Part shown: in pieces, positions 36,478 through 49,303 of the stretch
Layout of the letters: each line of letters begins with the position of its first letter
Position numbering within the stretch: the first letter of the stretch is position 1
Source of the DNA: Pagrus major
Lineage: Eukaryota > Chordata > Actinopteri > Spariformes > Sparidae
Length of the DNA stretch: 64,000 nt
NCBI RefSeq assembly: GCF_040436345.1
Contig: NC_133220.1
Location: 9,610,664 to 9,674,663, forward strand
Direction: 5' to 3'
Made by a program: the position numbers and the translations under genes
Notes under the pieces: generated by a model
Told to the model about the DNA's origin: nothing
Database searches by the model: none
The model's input: only the letters and a program-made list of their open reading frames with translations

Positions 36478-38144
36478 ACGCTTGCATCAAAGTTTGTTTG
36501 TGTCTCATTCTCCTTAATGTGGAAAGAGGCTGTTTTACTGAATAGTTGCCTGTTATTTACTGGTTATGATGCTTCTATCAACCATCCTCATTCCAATCTT
36601 GTCCCATATTACTCAGAAAGGTTGGTGCCATAGTTTGAATTGAGTAATAGCTGACTAAAAGTTACTTTGACAAACTGTTTTTTGCTGCAATTTGTGTTGT
36701 TTATTGGTTTTGATGCTGTTCTAACTACAATCTGTGCTGGAGGTTTCTGAAAATACCTTTGAGATTAGTTATAAAGATAACTCAACACAAACATCTCACC
36801 TTCACTTATATATCTCTTGTAGCTTATTATTTTTGTTTTATTTTTACTCTTTGTGACAGTGAGTTATAATCCTGTAACTCTTACTTGTCCCTGTTGTATC
36901 AGTGTTAACGAGGCACCCGGTTCTCAGTTTCCCTTGGTTAAATAAAGGTTTTGATCTTGAATGCAATTATTCACAGAAAACAATTCTCCCCTTTCAAAAA
37001 GCTGTGGTTATTCTTAAATAAGAAAATGTGCAATATGAAGCAAATTGGAGGCTATATATTGGAGAGGAAGACGAATCAGAGGAGGACAGAAATGCATTTT
37101 TGGTCCTGGAAAGGAACCAGAAAACATGGATGTGGCTCGATGTGTTTAATTCCACATTAATGCACTAAAAGTTTGGATCAGATTAATATCAACTCATCAT
37201 CATGACAAAACTCTCTTATTATTCCACGTCTGCTCGGTAATGTCAATATTTACAGTATTGATTTGTTGCATTATAAGTGCTCGAATAAATAGGAGGACAC
37301 AAAATGTCAGCAAATGTCAGCTGATGAAAATGCATGACTGATGGGCGGACTGTGTGTTTTCATATCACATTCACACACAATTGGCTCCCACTGTCTGCCT
37401 CCCCCTCCTTCCTGCTACGGGATGCTGCATCCTGCAAAACACCTCCAGAGTCAGTGAGGGTAATAAACTGATGATAAACACTGTGCTCACGTAAACAGAT
37501 CAGAGGACTTCATTTCACAGAGGAAAGGGTCAATTTACTCGAAATTCAATCAGCGGAGGAGGTGGATTGTTTGTAAGACTCAAAGAGGCGGAAATCTTTT
37601 CAAGTCTGTCAAGAAGTTGTGAACGAGCTCTCTGTTATTAGGTTATAATTTGCAGCTTAATTTAATTTGTAAAGTGAGTGAACTGAACGTGAACAGTGTG
37701 TGTAATACCTGAGCTGTTTGGACTTGACACATCCTCTTGAACTGACTCTTAGGATCGAAAGTTTTCTTTTCGGATTTCACTACTTTGTTTCACCTTCAAT
37801 GACACGGTGACTCACTCCTTATTCACCGTAGAAAAGCTTTCACAAGATAAGTGGTTCACATATTTAACAGCGATCCTAATAACCCGTTTTTTGTCTGATA
37901 TTATCTGCGAAGTTATGACTGCATCTTTTATTATATTTTTTTCCTTTTTCACGATGCCTTCAAGGATGTGTTCAACCAGAAATGAAAATGACATACAGGT
38001 AGTCAGGTGTTATTAAGTCTCAGGGAGCTCAGAGTACCGACAACTGATTGGAAAAGATGTTATTTACACCCTCGACACATGATTGAGCTTGTGTACCCAC
38101 TTCAGAAGAGGTGCGCTTTAATGCTTTTGTCTTTAAAAAGGGTG

Positions 38145-38395
38145 TAAATAATTCTTCTCAAATCAGTTTGGGATCTCTGGGCTTTCGGAGACGTGGATAA
38201 TGCCGGACGAGCTGTATGGAGCCATTTTAGTTTCCTTAAAGTTGTTTTTTTATGCTTTAAAACAAGTCTCCAGCTACTTCAGCTGCTTAAGAGAATGCTG
38301 CAACACTGTTTTGCTGTGAAGCTCCAGAAAATGTTTTGCTGACTACAAAACTTCACCTGATTTCTATCATGCCGAAAGGTGAGTAGATGATGACT
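38145..38395 (+). mobile_element. TTAA-type transposon, copy C (partial)
   Basis: Shares GAGAATGCTGCAACACTG, CTCCAGAAAATGTTTTG, ACTACAAAACTTCACCTG and GGTGAGTAGATGATGAC with copy A at 9912-10333, in the same orientation. The left end is degraded. Confidence 0.6.
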
Positions 38396-38399
38396 GAAG

Positions 38400-39130
38400 T
38401 GCCAAGCAGTCGCACTTTTACTTTCCCATGTCCTCCCTGTAAAGCTTGCTATTTAAACATGTTAATACAATGCACTTTTTTTCTCTGCTTTGTTTATAAG
38501 TCTTCTGAGTGGAAAAAAAATATATTTACAAAAGTACAGAAAGAAAACAAAAAGAAGGAGACTGTCAGCTTGCTTTCCCTCTGCCTAAACAGCCTGGGTT
38601 AAAACCTTTTTAATGAAATAACAGCAATTTTGTCCTTAGCAACAATGAATGGGCTAATTAGCCTCCAAACAAAATGACCAGAGAGCCAGTGTGAGGGTTT
38701 TAAAGGGATGCAGTCCACGGGCCGCCAGTTGAAAAGGTCTGGCTTTCATATTAAAGTGTAATTATTAAGAAAAGTATTTATTCTTTATTTGGATCCCCAT
38801 TAGCCTCCACAAAGTTGCCTCACGTCTACCCGGAGACTACATATAAAACAATACCAGAAAACTAGAATGGCACTCAGTAGAGACGCCTCCGCCAAGGCCT
38901 AACAGTCCTCTTTTGTACTCAATCATAGATACAAGCCGCCAAAATACGCCAGATGTTTTTAATCAAGATCTGTGAATTATTCCCCAAGAAATTAACGAAA
39001 ATGTCAAAAAACGGCATCTCCCAATGCTAAAGAAAGTGAGAATAAAATTCTTGGATCGTACCAAAAGTTAATGAGATCTATTCTGGCATCAACTGCATGT
39101 TTGCGCTGTGATTTTCCTAAAGCTTAATAT
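38400..39130. other. Intergenic, no gene seen
   Basis: Unique DNA. The short stretch CTAGAATGGCACTCAGTAGA at 38862-38881 resembles 16217-16236 and belongs to another dispersed repeat. Confidence 0.35.
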
Positions 39131-39131
39131 A

Positions 39132-39645
39132 AGAGGCAACCCAATCACCAGAATAAATGTTGGTAATGTTTGTTTCTGCAAATCCACAGATAAGTTAAAA
39201 TTTAACATGTCTTTATGATGACTTCAGGTTAAACTTTCTATATTTCTCTCGGCATAATGCTGTGCTTGTACTCTGGTTAGGTTTAGGCACAAAACCACCT
39301 GTTAGGATAAGAACAGATTATATTTTTGACTTAAAATAAATCACCACAAACAGCTGTTTGCTCGTCTTCCCGTTAAAAATATATATTTTTTTCTCACCAC
39401 AAACGTTTTCCTGAGGTCTCATCAAAAATAGCCATCGCTGTCAAGCTTACAAATGGTTGAAACACAGTCTGGAATTGTGGTCACTGGCTTGGCAGCCTTG
39501 TCATCTGTAACCTTCTCTTCCCAAAATAAAAGTCAGGTAATAATCATATGTAATCAGAACGTGAAATGCAAATGTGGTAGGTTGCCTACCTGTGTTTTGC
39601 AGAAACGTTAACTGCCAGCATTTTCCACTGGCGACCGACCACAGA
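39132..39645 (-). mobile_element. 329-base TIR family, long copy
   Basis: The left terminus AACCCAATCACCAGAATAAA and right terminus GTTAACTGCCAGCATTTTCC are present. About 180 extra bases inside make it longer than the 329-base copies. Inner motif CTCTGGTTAGGTTTAGGC as in the inverted member. Confidence 0.6.
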
Positions 39646-39699
39646 GGTGAGCACGGAGATACATTTAAGGTGATCAAAATAAGAAACCAGCCAAATAAA

Positions 39700-40390
39700 G
39701 CTGGTAATCCTGATGTGTCTTAAAAGGTTTTTGTGTAAATCAGGTGATGCTCGTGTGTTTGCACATTGCTGGGCTGTGAATCCAGAGGAATTTGTATGAC
39801 TAAAATAATTAATTGTTCATCCAAATGCATCAAGCCGGTGTTGTTGAACACGGAAATTAATTGATGTAATGAGATCGAGTGGAAGCATCAGGGCTCGTAT
39901 TCTTGGTGGCAAATTTCCCACGGGAAATAATAATACAAGGTACGCAGACTTCTAAACGAAAGTCAAAGTGTTTCATTTGTAAAATCAGTGCTAATTATTT
40001 TACAATACAGATGATTCTATCTTCAATGTGAGTTATTACTGAGCTGGTAATTTAAACTAATTGCTTCATTACCTCTGCAAGTATGGGACACATTTTTCAC
40101 ATTTCTGGTGTGTGTTTGTTTCAAGAGACCATTTTCCAAACAATGACTGCAATATGCACGTGGGAAATAAATGAAAAAGTACAGATTTATGCAAACAAGG
40201 ACATCATCATCTTGGAACTTGGGAGCATCATGAGATGTTGGCAGCTCTGTGTGGATCTGGTCCTGCCAAGTGTTGTCTTACTACTAAACCGCGACAACAC
40301 GATCATCTGAGTCAGTGACCCCCCCACAACATGACTGCTCTGGCTCATCACTGATCCACAGGTTTAAGTGCATCTCTTGGCTTTCTCTGA
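39700..40390. promoter_or_regulatory. Possible conserved non-coding stretch
   Basis: At 39795-39960 there is a repeat-free AT-rich block with ATTAATTG-type cores (AATAATTAATTGTTC and GAAATTAATTGATGTAATG) and no open frame. Enhancer identity is only a guess. Confidence 0.2.
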
Positions 40391-40419
40391 ATGTATATTT
40401 CAAATGTTCAAGCCCTGCC

Positions 40420-40585
40420 CCCATGAGTTACTGTTGCTACGTCTAAAATCACCCGGTTGACATCCCATCAAACATGTGATTTTTTTTTGTAGAAATGTCA
40501 ACATGGTAAACGCACATGAACGGTGAAAATGTAAAAATATCAGTGGTTTAACTGCAAACATTTTATCCTGGCGATGGGCTGTGAT
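40420..40585 (+). mobile_element. 329-base TIR family, fragment
   Basis: Includes GTAGAAATGTCAACATGGTA and ends AACATTTTATCCTGGCGATG, the right terminus of the family. Confidence 0.45.
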
Positions 40586-41387
40586 TTTCTGTGACTTCTT
40601 GAAACAAGAATCTTGTAAAAGACATACACGATAACGTGCTAAAAGTACGAGGCTGACAGGTCCCACGCAAAAAAAAAGAAGTCTTTACACCGTTTGCAAA
40701 GCTGGGCTGTGAATGTAAAAATAGCAGCTTACAGAAGGGTAGCTGGTAGAAGTGCTTTTGTGAAACTCTGTCATAGAAGTGTTATATTGATGTGTGAGAG
40801 GTTGAGGCTGGACCTTTGGGGTCGTCAGCTTCTAGCTGAGTCTTTTCTCTGACTGTTGGTGAGTGTTGGATTTTGACTGCTGGTCTTGTTTGGCAGATAT
40901 CATGACAGTTTACCTTGTTGCATCACACAGCACGGCAGGCTCTGTAGCTCATACATCTGCAGCTCAGCTTACAACTTTTCAGCCACTGTTAGTCGTCTCA
41001 TAGTGCTTTTAAAACACAGTACATAAGTGGTGATGGTTGCTTATTTTAAATAGAGTCTGAACCGTGTGGACCTTTTTCTGTTTAACATGGATGTTACACG
41101 TATATTTCTGTCTGTGAGCACACTTTAAAATCATGTTTGTCGAGTCCGGAGACAGAAGTAAAAAAGCTTTAGCTGTGATGCTGTTTTGCTTCCAAGCCGA
41201 ACGATACTTATCACAGATGTCTTTCAAACAGTTATCTATTCAGCAACAGTTTTGTCACCTAAAGGAGAAGGCTGGCATATTCTATATTTTTGCTATTGTC
41301 AACAAATCTCTTGAAAAGACCAAACTGAACAACGTGTTCCCGTCTCTCAATACTTTGAGTTTCCCAGTCTGTCTGTGGTCGACCCAA

Positions 41388-41825
41388 TAGCCAGAATACA
41401 TTTTGGCAAACCACGGATATGTTTCTAGGTTCAATTTTAAATGTTTTCCTGTGACGACACTGTGCTTATGATCTAGTTAGGTTTAGGCACAAAACCCACT
41501 TGGTTGGGGTTAGGAGAAGATCATGTTTTGGCTTTAATGACCTGTTTTTGTCACCACAAACACGACTGGAAATTGTCCCGAGGTCTCCTTCAATAAATAG
41601 AGTGGAAATCCAAGTCTGCAATCACTGGCTTGGCTCTTGCATCTAACTCCGGCACGGTCCCTAAAATCTCCCATGAAAGTCAGGTCATAGACATGTAAAG
41701 TGAACGTGACATGATACGTTTTGTAGAAATGTCAATATGGTACGTAGCCTATGACACATACAAATGTGAACCCATCAGTGGTTTGCAGAAACATTTTATC
41801 GTGGCGACTGGGCTGCTGTGGCACT
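41388..41825 (-). mobile_element. 329-base TIR family, long copy
   Basis: Left end GACCCAATAGCCAGAATACA, right end TTTATCGTGGCGACTGGGC. The interior carries CTAGTTAGGTTTAGGCAC and GGTTGGGGTTAGGAGAAG. It has an insertion like that of the 39132 copy. Confidence 0.6.
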
Positions 41826-43378
41826 CAGCCCCGAGCCCATTTGTCACAGAAGACATAAATCTTGCAAAACAGGTCACAGACCAAGTAACTTCCTCAGACA
41901 GCTAATCACTGTAGTTATTGGCAAACATTGTTCTAATAGAAGCTCATACTCAGGCTTTTTTTACAGGCTGGACTAATTTTGTGCAAGTCGAAAGTCGGAT
42001 TTCCGAGTTGCCATTCCCGCCTTCGAATCTTAAAGCGTCCTAGAGCAACTGCTCGGAAAAACATGGACACTCGCTGCAAACGGGTGTTTAAATGGAAAAG
42101 TCCAACTACAGCAGCTGATTTAACAGTTGAGGGCACTCAAGAAAAGACAGGAGGAGTCGGCTCCTAACATACTCTCAAAGACTTCTATCAAGCACAGATC
42201 AGCTGAATGAAAATGAAAATGACAACTATAAATTGTAATTGCTGCACGTTTCACAAACAAACATCCTATAAATTAAATACTGATGAGGAAAGAAGTAATT
42301 GTTTACTATGTGCGCCACCATACTGCTGTGATGTCATCTATGCAGATCTTGTCCAAGCTTCCGACTTGAAATTCTGACTTGGGTGAACGTTTCGGTGCAC
42401 TTTTCCGCGTCGGAGGTCGCTTTTATCCGAGTATTTACATCAGCAAGACGGGTTATGAGGGATCAAAATGAGCTGCAGTGGCCACTTTTATGGTGATGAA
42501 GGAAAAAGTGCAGTTCTGTGGCACAAGGTTGTGTTTTTAATAGTTGTTGGACAACAAAGCAAGAAACAAACTTTATCAGGCTTTTGTAACAGCCACCAAG
42601 GGCGTTATTAACCCGACCACGAACTGTCTGCCTAACCTGAAAAATACACCCGTTTTTTTCTATTTTGTTTGGGTGGAAAACATCTAAAAATGTTTTCATG
42701 GACGACAGAGAAGAAAAAAAAAGTCTATGAAAAGTCTAAACAGGAACAAATGACAAAGGGACAGATAATTGTTTTCCAGCGCAAGACTCCTTTTGATGAA
42801 TGTCTCATTACAATCTGGAGATGATGGATGTGCGTTGGATACAACCTGGTGTGTGTGTGATATGTGACTGTTTAGGCAAAAATGAGGGATATGAGGGCCT
42901 CTCAATCCTATTCTTTGCACAGTGAGGTGTAACGGTTCGGAGTGGAAGGTTTTAATGGCTTTCAGTTGTTATTATTCTGCGTGTTATGACAGCTTGATTG
43001 GGCCTGCGGTCTTCTTTCATTGCTGTTCCATTTGCATGCACCTCCCTTTGCCTCCTTCCACAGCTTTGTGTTGTTATGCTAATTCTCCTGAAGTAGATCG
43101 CATCTAGCCGGCTGCTCCACTTGGGTCCTGTCTGTGGGAGAGGCCCGGAGCAACAGCATAATAATCATAATGAACACATCTCTACCGTGTACAAGGTTAC
43201 AGTTCGGGTGTCATTCAGGTTGAGAGTTCATTTCAGAGGAGCACTCGAGCTCAATGATCGCAGCATTTTAACCCATCAGGTGCCCCTCTGGCCGGCTGGA
43301 GTGCCTCCCTGGTGTGACATTACAGCAAAATGGAGTGTGTAATTTTACTATTCATAACCTTAGTTCAGGATTATCACC

Positions 43379-43379
43379 A

Positions 43380-43410
<31 letters not shown>

Positions 43411-43412
43411 TG
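43379..43412. repeat. (TTTC)n tetranucleotide microsatellite
   Basis: About eight copies of CTTT. Confidence 0.95.
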
Positions 43413-43924
43413 TATTACAAGTTTTCTGATGTTTTCTTTTATATGCAGATGAAGCTGTCTAATTTATTAACTCTCAAAATCAAGCTGGGCACGAAAAAAC
43501 ATATTTTTTTCCACATTAGTGTCTCCATTTTAAGGTTTTTTGTTTTTTTTAAAATGTTTTTTCTTTATCAGAAGTGAAGGCCTGAGTACAGAGGTAGGCA
43601 GAGTTGTAAAATGGACATCATATAAAACTCGGGAGCATCCTGTACAAGCACTTTTGTTCTTTCTGTAATAATTGGCCATTAGCACAATTACAGATAAGAC
43701 CTGAAGCAGGGGACATCCTGTACCCTTTCTGCGTGATGCCACAAAACAGGTAGCAATTGACATTATTTATCTTGAAAGTACTTGCACAACCAAATTACTC
43801 TGATTTCGAGGGTGAAGTGAGGCTCTCAGCCTGACCGATCAACCACGACACTTTCAAATAGCTTTTTAAAGCTGTAATCTGCACTGTAGCTGCTGAGCCA
43901 GAGAACATGCATCGAGGGTTTGAA

Positions 43925-44060
43925 TAACATCTTTTCAAATCAATATGGGATCTCTGGGCTTCCAGACAAGCTGTATGGAGCCATTTCATATTGGTTTCTT
44001 TTTTCAGTTTCAGAAGTCCCCATCTACTTCAGCTGTTTAGGAGAATGCTGCAAGGACATT
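43925..44060 (+). mobile_element. TTAA-type transposon, copy D (partial)
   Basis: TTTTCAAATCAATATGGGAT and GAGCCATTTCATATTGG match the middle of copies A and C. The right half is missing and runs directly into a copy of the 329-base family. Confidence 0.5.
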
Positions 44061-44061
44061 T

Positions 44062-44375
44062 TTAAGGACATTTCCATCCGTTGTAGTGGTGATAAAACGG
44101 CTATTTTTCACAGGAAGTCGGACCATCTCCAACCGTGAGTGTGGCGACCAAAACAGGTGTTTTAAGCGAAACCACGATGCCTTCCGAACACTAACCAAGT
44201 GTTTTTTGTGCCTAAACCGCGCGGGGCTGTGACAAAAGAGAAATAGAAACTTCAACCTAAACAGACAACAGGTTGCAACATAAAGAATCCAGTTTCAACA
44301 TCCGGTTTTTAACTTATCTGTGGTTTTGCTGAGACGTGCTTGGCTAACATTTATTCTGGCCATTGGTTTGGTAAA
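44062..44375 (+). mobile_element. 329-base TIR family, truncated copy
   Basis: Retains ACAGGAAGTCGGACCATC, CCTAAACCGCGCGGGG and the right terminus CATTTATTCTGGCCATTGG. The left terminus is lost at the junction with the TTAA-type fragment. Confidence 0.55.
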
Positions 44376-45879
44376 GATCCAAGACCCTGAAACATTACAA
44401 TAAATTCTCAAAAACAACATGTGTTTGCACAGCAGCTTGAAAGCTCATTCAAGACTGCACTCGTCCTTGAATTGGACAGTGGAATGAATATAACAATCCT
44501 CTACACCTCAGGTATCCTCACAGTCTTCATTGATCGAGACTAAAAAACAGCTCCAGTGTGTATTTAATACAAGCATGAATCATCAGGCTCAGCTTGGCAT
44601 TTACTGTAACTCAAATATAACGAACTTTAGCCCCTTTGCTAAAACGATTAACATTTTGGGGAAAGGTAGAAAAGTCACATCATCAAATACCATCAAACTT
44701 CCCTCCAGCTGTGCGTGCATCTGCACACCTATTCCCAGCCTGCCTCCAGTGTATGTTTTCACATGTGTGTGTACATCTGCAGGCTTTGTGTGGTTTTGTG
44801 TGGTTTGCATGTGTGTAACAGATCCTCATGAACCCCGGCACCTGACGCTGGGCCAGTGAGGAGCATAGCAGCCATCTGGTCAGCCCTGAGGGAGTCCGGC
44901 GGCCACCCAGAGCTGCTCGGCCCTAACAGGTAGCCCGTCTGACATCCCCAACTCATCTCCAACCCAGCAAACGGGAGATAATGAGGGGCAGACAGCTGGC
45001 CGTTGGAGCCTGCTTGCCCCCCTACTAACACCAGGAAAACTGTCAGGAATGAGCTTTTCAGCTGTGTAAGCAGTTTCGTAGACACATTGCTGATGTGCTG
45101 TGTCCTTCAAAGTCTATTCATCATACAATACACCCTCCTACTCAACAGTCAGACTTGTTTTTGAGTGTTTACCTGAAGCAAAACTCAATAATTAGATTTA
45201 TGTGAGAGGAGAGCTGTTTGATAGACGTGTGGTTGCATTTTCCAGCCTACAGATGGCAGTATTTCAACAGAAACTTAGAGTGCATGCTGCTGTTTGCATT
45301 TATGGACTTCTTAATGAGAATAAAACGCACATAAATTAATTGTAAAATGTTTGAATGGTTATATTTCTTGCTTTGTAAAGACTCAAAATGGGCCTGGCTG
45401 TCCGTCTCTGTCTGACTTTCTGGTGAGTGCTGCTGCTCACACTCTCCAAAAAACCACATTTTTTACATTTACCACAGAAGATGTGTGGATTTATGCAACA
45501 ATAAAAGCCCATTCACACACATGGAAGGCAGACAAATACATGAAGATAGCAATCACTTGACAAATAGGCCTATTTTAGACACTGACATCAGCTTCATCCT
45601 GCGTGGAGCTGATAACATTTGAAGGCTGGGTCCATTCCTTTTTGAAAAATACATGCACATAATAAATCCATTGATTGGGGGAAATATGTGTTTGGATCTG
45701 CCTGGATGCACGAATCTAACAAACACTGTGAAGAGTCCACACGCCTGAGAGACATAGAATAAAATGTAATGCATGGCGCTCAAGTTGTGCCAAAAGGATG
45801 ACGCCACGGAGGTCTTAAAAGCGCACACTGTACGTGAGGTGCAAGTGAACCGATGGGTGACTTCATGTAGCACCAGGAG

Positions 45880-45935
45880 AGAGAGGGAGGGAGAGAGAGA
45901 GGGGGGAGAGAGAGAGAAAAAGAGAGAGAGAGGTT
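45880..45935. repeat. GA-rich purine tract
   Basis: An imperfect GAGA/GGGA run upstream of the candidate plxna2 first exon. Confidence 0.9.
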
Positions 45936-45959
45936 ATGTGGCTGCCTGTTACAGAAGAT

Positions 45960-46216
45960 GATCAATCCCTGAACGAGGTGGGAGGGTCACTTGATGCCGG
46001 CTCCTTCTCAGCGGCTGACGGAGGGATGCTCACTGCTGTCCGGATGACTTCACGGGCGGCGCGTAGAATAAATTAACCGGCAGTTTATCTCCACACACAT
46101 CCACTGACTGCCTGGCGCGGGACGTTCAGCCACCAACCCTCCCCCCCCATCCCCAAAAATCCCTGCGATATAACCGGATCTGCGCTATTCATGAATGAGT
46201 CTCCTCTTATTTCAAG
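45960..46216 (+). other. plxna2: Candidate plxna2 promoter and non-coding first exon
   Basis: GC- and CpG-rich sequence (GGGCGGCGCG near 46054) that ends in TTTCAAG|GTGAGTAG, a consensus donor after base 46216. This fits the 5' UTR first exon expected upstream of plexin-A genes, whose first coding exon begins in exon 2. Splicing to 59919 would leave an intron of about 13.7 kb. There is no direct evidence of transcription, and the start of the exon is not defined. Confidence 0.35.
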
Positions 46217-46814
46217 GTGAGTAGTCCATCCTTTACTACAGCAGCCCCGGCAGAGCGCGCACAAGGGTAAAGTTTGCTCGACTTTACGCGCCTCGGACGC
46301 ACCGCGATCGAGGTATTTTTTTTTGCACAAAATGTTGCATGAGAAAAATGATTGGATTATTTCTCTGCTTTGCCACCTGTAACAACCCAACAGATGCGGG
46401 GCTGATGCTCTGGAAGACAGAGCGGCTGTAAATGCCTCACCACAGGCAAGCAAAGCAGAGCGGCTCTGTGCAGGTTTTGGTGCAAATTATCAGGAGGAGA
46501 GAAAAAAAATGTTTCACTTCCTAGAGCAGGTTTTTCTCCCCCCCAGCCTCTCTTTTGCACATGTGGATTATCCTATCAGTTGGTTCATCAGGAGAATACC
46601 AGAGTGGAGGATTTAGCCTGGAGGAGGTAGTCACCCCTTCTCCTGCCTCCTGCAGTCGGAGCCCGTGCAGCCTTGGCAGCCTGGGCAGAGCAGAAGCCAC
46701 TGGGACGCTGATAAGGCTGGGCAGGCGCTGAGATGGAGCTGAAAGAACTAAAGCACACACAGCTGTAGCGGTGCCAACCTCAACAATGCTGTTGACCAAG
46801 TGCATCCTAGCACC

Positions 46815-46815
46815 C

Positions 46816-46846
<31 letters not shown>

Positions 46847-46848
46847 TG
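46815..46848. repeat. (CT)n-(GT)n compound microsatellite
   Basis: CT repeat to about 46829, then GT repeat. Gives false open frames on both strands. Confidence 0.95.
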
Positions 46849-47015
46849 AAGGGCTGGTTGTTGGATGCACGCTCTCTTTGACTCTCACCCCTCATGCAAA
46901 CCAGATGAAGCCCTCTCCTCCTCTCTGTATACTCTTTCTGGTCCGGCTTATCTGGCCGGCCAGTTGGACTAGCTTTTATTCTCCTGGCCCCTCCAGAGTG
47001 AGTAAAGCCTCTCAC

Positions 47016-47040
47016 GGAGAGAGAGAGAGAGAGAGAGAGG
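47016..47040. repeat. (GA)n microsatellite
   Basis: About 12 GA units. Confidence 0.95.
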
Positions 47041-47267
47041 CGAGGGGAGAGAGATTGGCTTCTCTCCTGGCGTGTTCATGCCAGTCATGCGCTCCGCACT
47101 TTATCAGTTGCCTGCTAATTTTAGAATTTAAATGAATCTCCACATTAGTTCTGTCTCCCTTCTTCTGCTGTGCATGAAACAGAGGTTTGGTTTGTGCTGA
47201 TTTCTGTTCATCTAAGGAGTTTGAGTCATGCAGACTTCTGGACTTCATTAGTAGACCCAGTTTTAAC

Positions 47268-47945
47268 AGGTCAGTTCATCCAAAAATACAAAAAAAGAGA
47301 TTTATTTTACCTATTGTTCCTTGTGGATTCAAGCCAAACAGATAGCTTTGGTCTTACAAGGCAAGACTTTAAGATATCTGTACCCGAGCCAGACGATACA
47401 AATATTCCAATATCGACAAGTCTTAGTCTTATTGTCTAAAATGACATCAGTGCACTGAAAGAGCAAATTTTGACTTAAACTCAAAATGTAAGAGTTATAA
47501 ATCACCGTAAACATATTTTTTTCGCATTATTTTCTGGAAAACCAGAAAGTTTCATATCAGTTGATGTAAGACAACATACACGCCGATACGATATATATGT
47601 AAAAGGCCAATATCGGCCAATGGATATACATCGGTCATACAATGGGGCTGCAACTAACAATTATTTACATTGGAGATTAATCTCTTGTGTTTTCTTGATT
47701 AGCCGAGTTGTCGTTTGGTGTCTAAAATATCAAAAAATGGTTAAAAAACGTCGATCAAAGCCCAAGATGACCTCCTCAAATGTCTTGTTTCATCCACAAC
47801 CCAAAGATATTCAGTTTACTGTCATTGAAGAGTAAAGAAACAAGAAAATATTCACATTTCAGAAGCTGGAATCAGATAATTATGTCTTTTCTTTCACTCA
47901 AACCGATTAATTGCGATTGAGTTGACAACTAACCATAATGAAATG
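47268..47945 (+). mobile_element. Fish repeat pair: CAGTTCATCC block and GGGCTGCAACTAA element
   Basis: 47268-47410 begins GTCAGTTCATCCAAAAATAC. 47643-47945 begins GGGGCTGCAACTAACAATT and contains CCTCAAATGTCTTGTTTCAT and ATATTCAGTTTACTGTCATT, sequences very typical of an abundant non-autonomous element in spiny-rayed fish. The same two blocks occur in reverse at 55955-56348. Confidence 0.65.
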
Positions 47946-48197
47946 ACAACTATGTTTTAGTAACTATTCCCCTCTAACTCACTGTGACCAGTTTTCACTG
48001 GAACTACTGTTAAAGAAATCATTCTGATGAAATCTGCGGTCTGTGGTTCATCCAGTGTAACCTGGACATATTGTTTCTGGAAAGACGAGTCGCGGTCGAG
48101 GTTTCCAAATGTCATTTTTCATTAGTTTGAGGCGCTGAAACACATTTACACTTGTTGTTTTTGGGCTGTGACTGAAGTTACAGGTGCAGATGTCAGT

Positions 48198-48519
48198 TTA
48201 AAGGGTGAGTTTGCACAAAAATGAAAATTGAGTCATTGTCTACCTCATACTGATGGAAAGTTGGATGAAGTTTCGTCCTCCATGGAAAACCTTTGTGGAG
48301 CTTCACATCAGTACAGCGTTACAGCACTCTCTTTAACAGCTAAAGCAGATGGGGACTTGTTTTAAAATGTACAAGTAACGTCTGAAAAAAACTCTCTCCA
48401 TGGAGCTCGTCCGGCACAATCCAAGTCTCTGGAAGATCCCAAACTGATTTAAAAAGACGTTATTTGCACGCCTTACACACGACTTTCAATTGGCATTTTT
48501 GGGTGAACTTATCCTTTAA
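48198..48519. mobile_element. TTAA-type transposon, copy B (complete)
   Basis: 322 bases between TTAA (48198-48201) and TTAA (48516-48519). Left end AGGGTGAGTTTGCACAAAAA. The complement of the right end is AGGATAAGTTCACCCAAAAA, a near-perfect inverted repeat. Oriented opposite to copy C. Confidence 0.8.
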
Positions 48520-49267
48520 TAGCTAGCCACTACTAGGTTTAAGAGAGACAATGTAATTTGTGTGAGAATTATATATTTAATCAGTTTTCCACATGGTAGA
48601 GACAGACTTGTTGGATTGTTTATTGATTTCACTTCGCTAAGTGTCGTCTTTTAGTTTTTGTAATGACAGTTTTTGAATGTAGCGGGTTTGCAGGTGAAGC
48701 TGCATTGTTTTGGAGTCTTTTGATCCCGGAGGCGACGCCTGAGCAGTGTAGGTGAAGTAATTTAGAACATCTGTCTCTGTCATTTTCACCCACAAGCCAG
48801 GAGTTCAGTGTTATCTTCACTTCTACAGAGATTAATGAGCTGCACAGTCGGTTTGAGAAGACAGAAAAATAAAAGGAAGAAAAATCTGCAACACAACTCG
48901 GCTACAGCTGCGAAAAAGTAAAAAAAAAAAAAAATCAAACGGCTTTTGATTTAAATGACCACCAGTTCAATGCGCGACATTGATTTTGGAGTAATTTGAA
49001 TATCAGGGAGCGCGACGATGTGGGTCAGGGGCAAAGGCGACGCATAGCCGCTGCAATACTACATCAGGCGAATTAGTGTATGTAACACAATTACACGGTG
49101 TGTGAGTGCACAGCAGCTCACTGCTACTACCCAGAGCTGGAGACCCCCCACCTCCAGCCCTCGCCACCTCCCCCCACCGTTACCCCCGTTGCCCACAGAG
49201 ACACTGATTAAACACGACTGTTCAGATGCTACAGCCCGAGGAAGAAGACGAAGGAGGAGAGCCCCCA

Positions 49268-49303
49268 GTGTGTGTGTGTACTGTGTGTGTGTGTGTGTGT
49301 GTG
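49268..49303. repeat. (GT)n microsatellite
   Basis: GT repeat interrupted once by AC. Confidence 0.95.

Noticed and set aside
46521..47135. 164- and 111-codon frames on opposite strands
   Set aside because: Driven by CT/GT and GA microsatellites; low-complexity content and no splice or family support.
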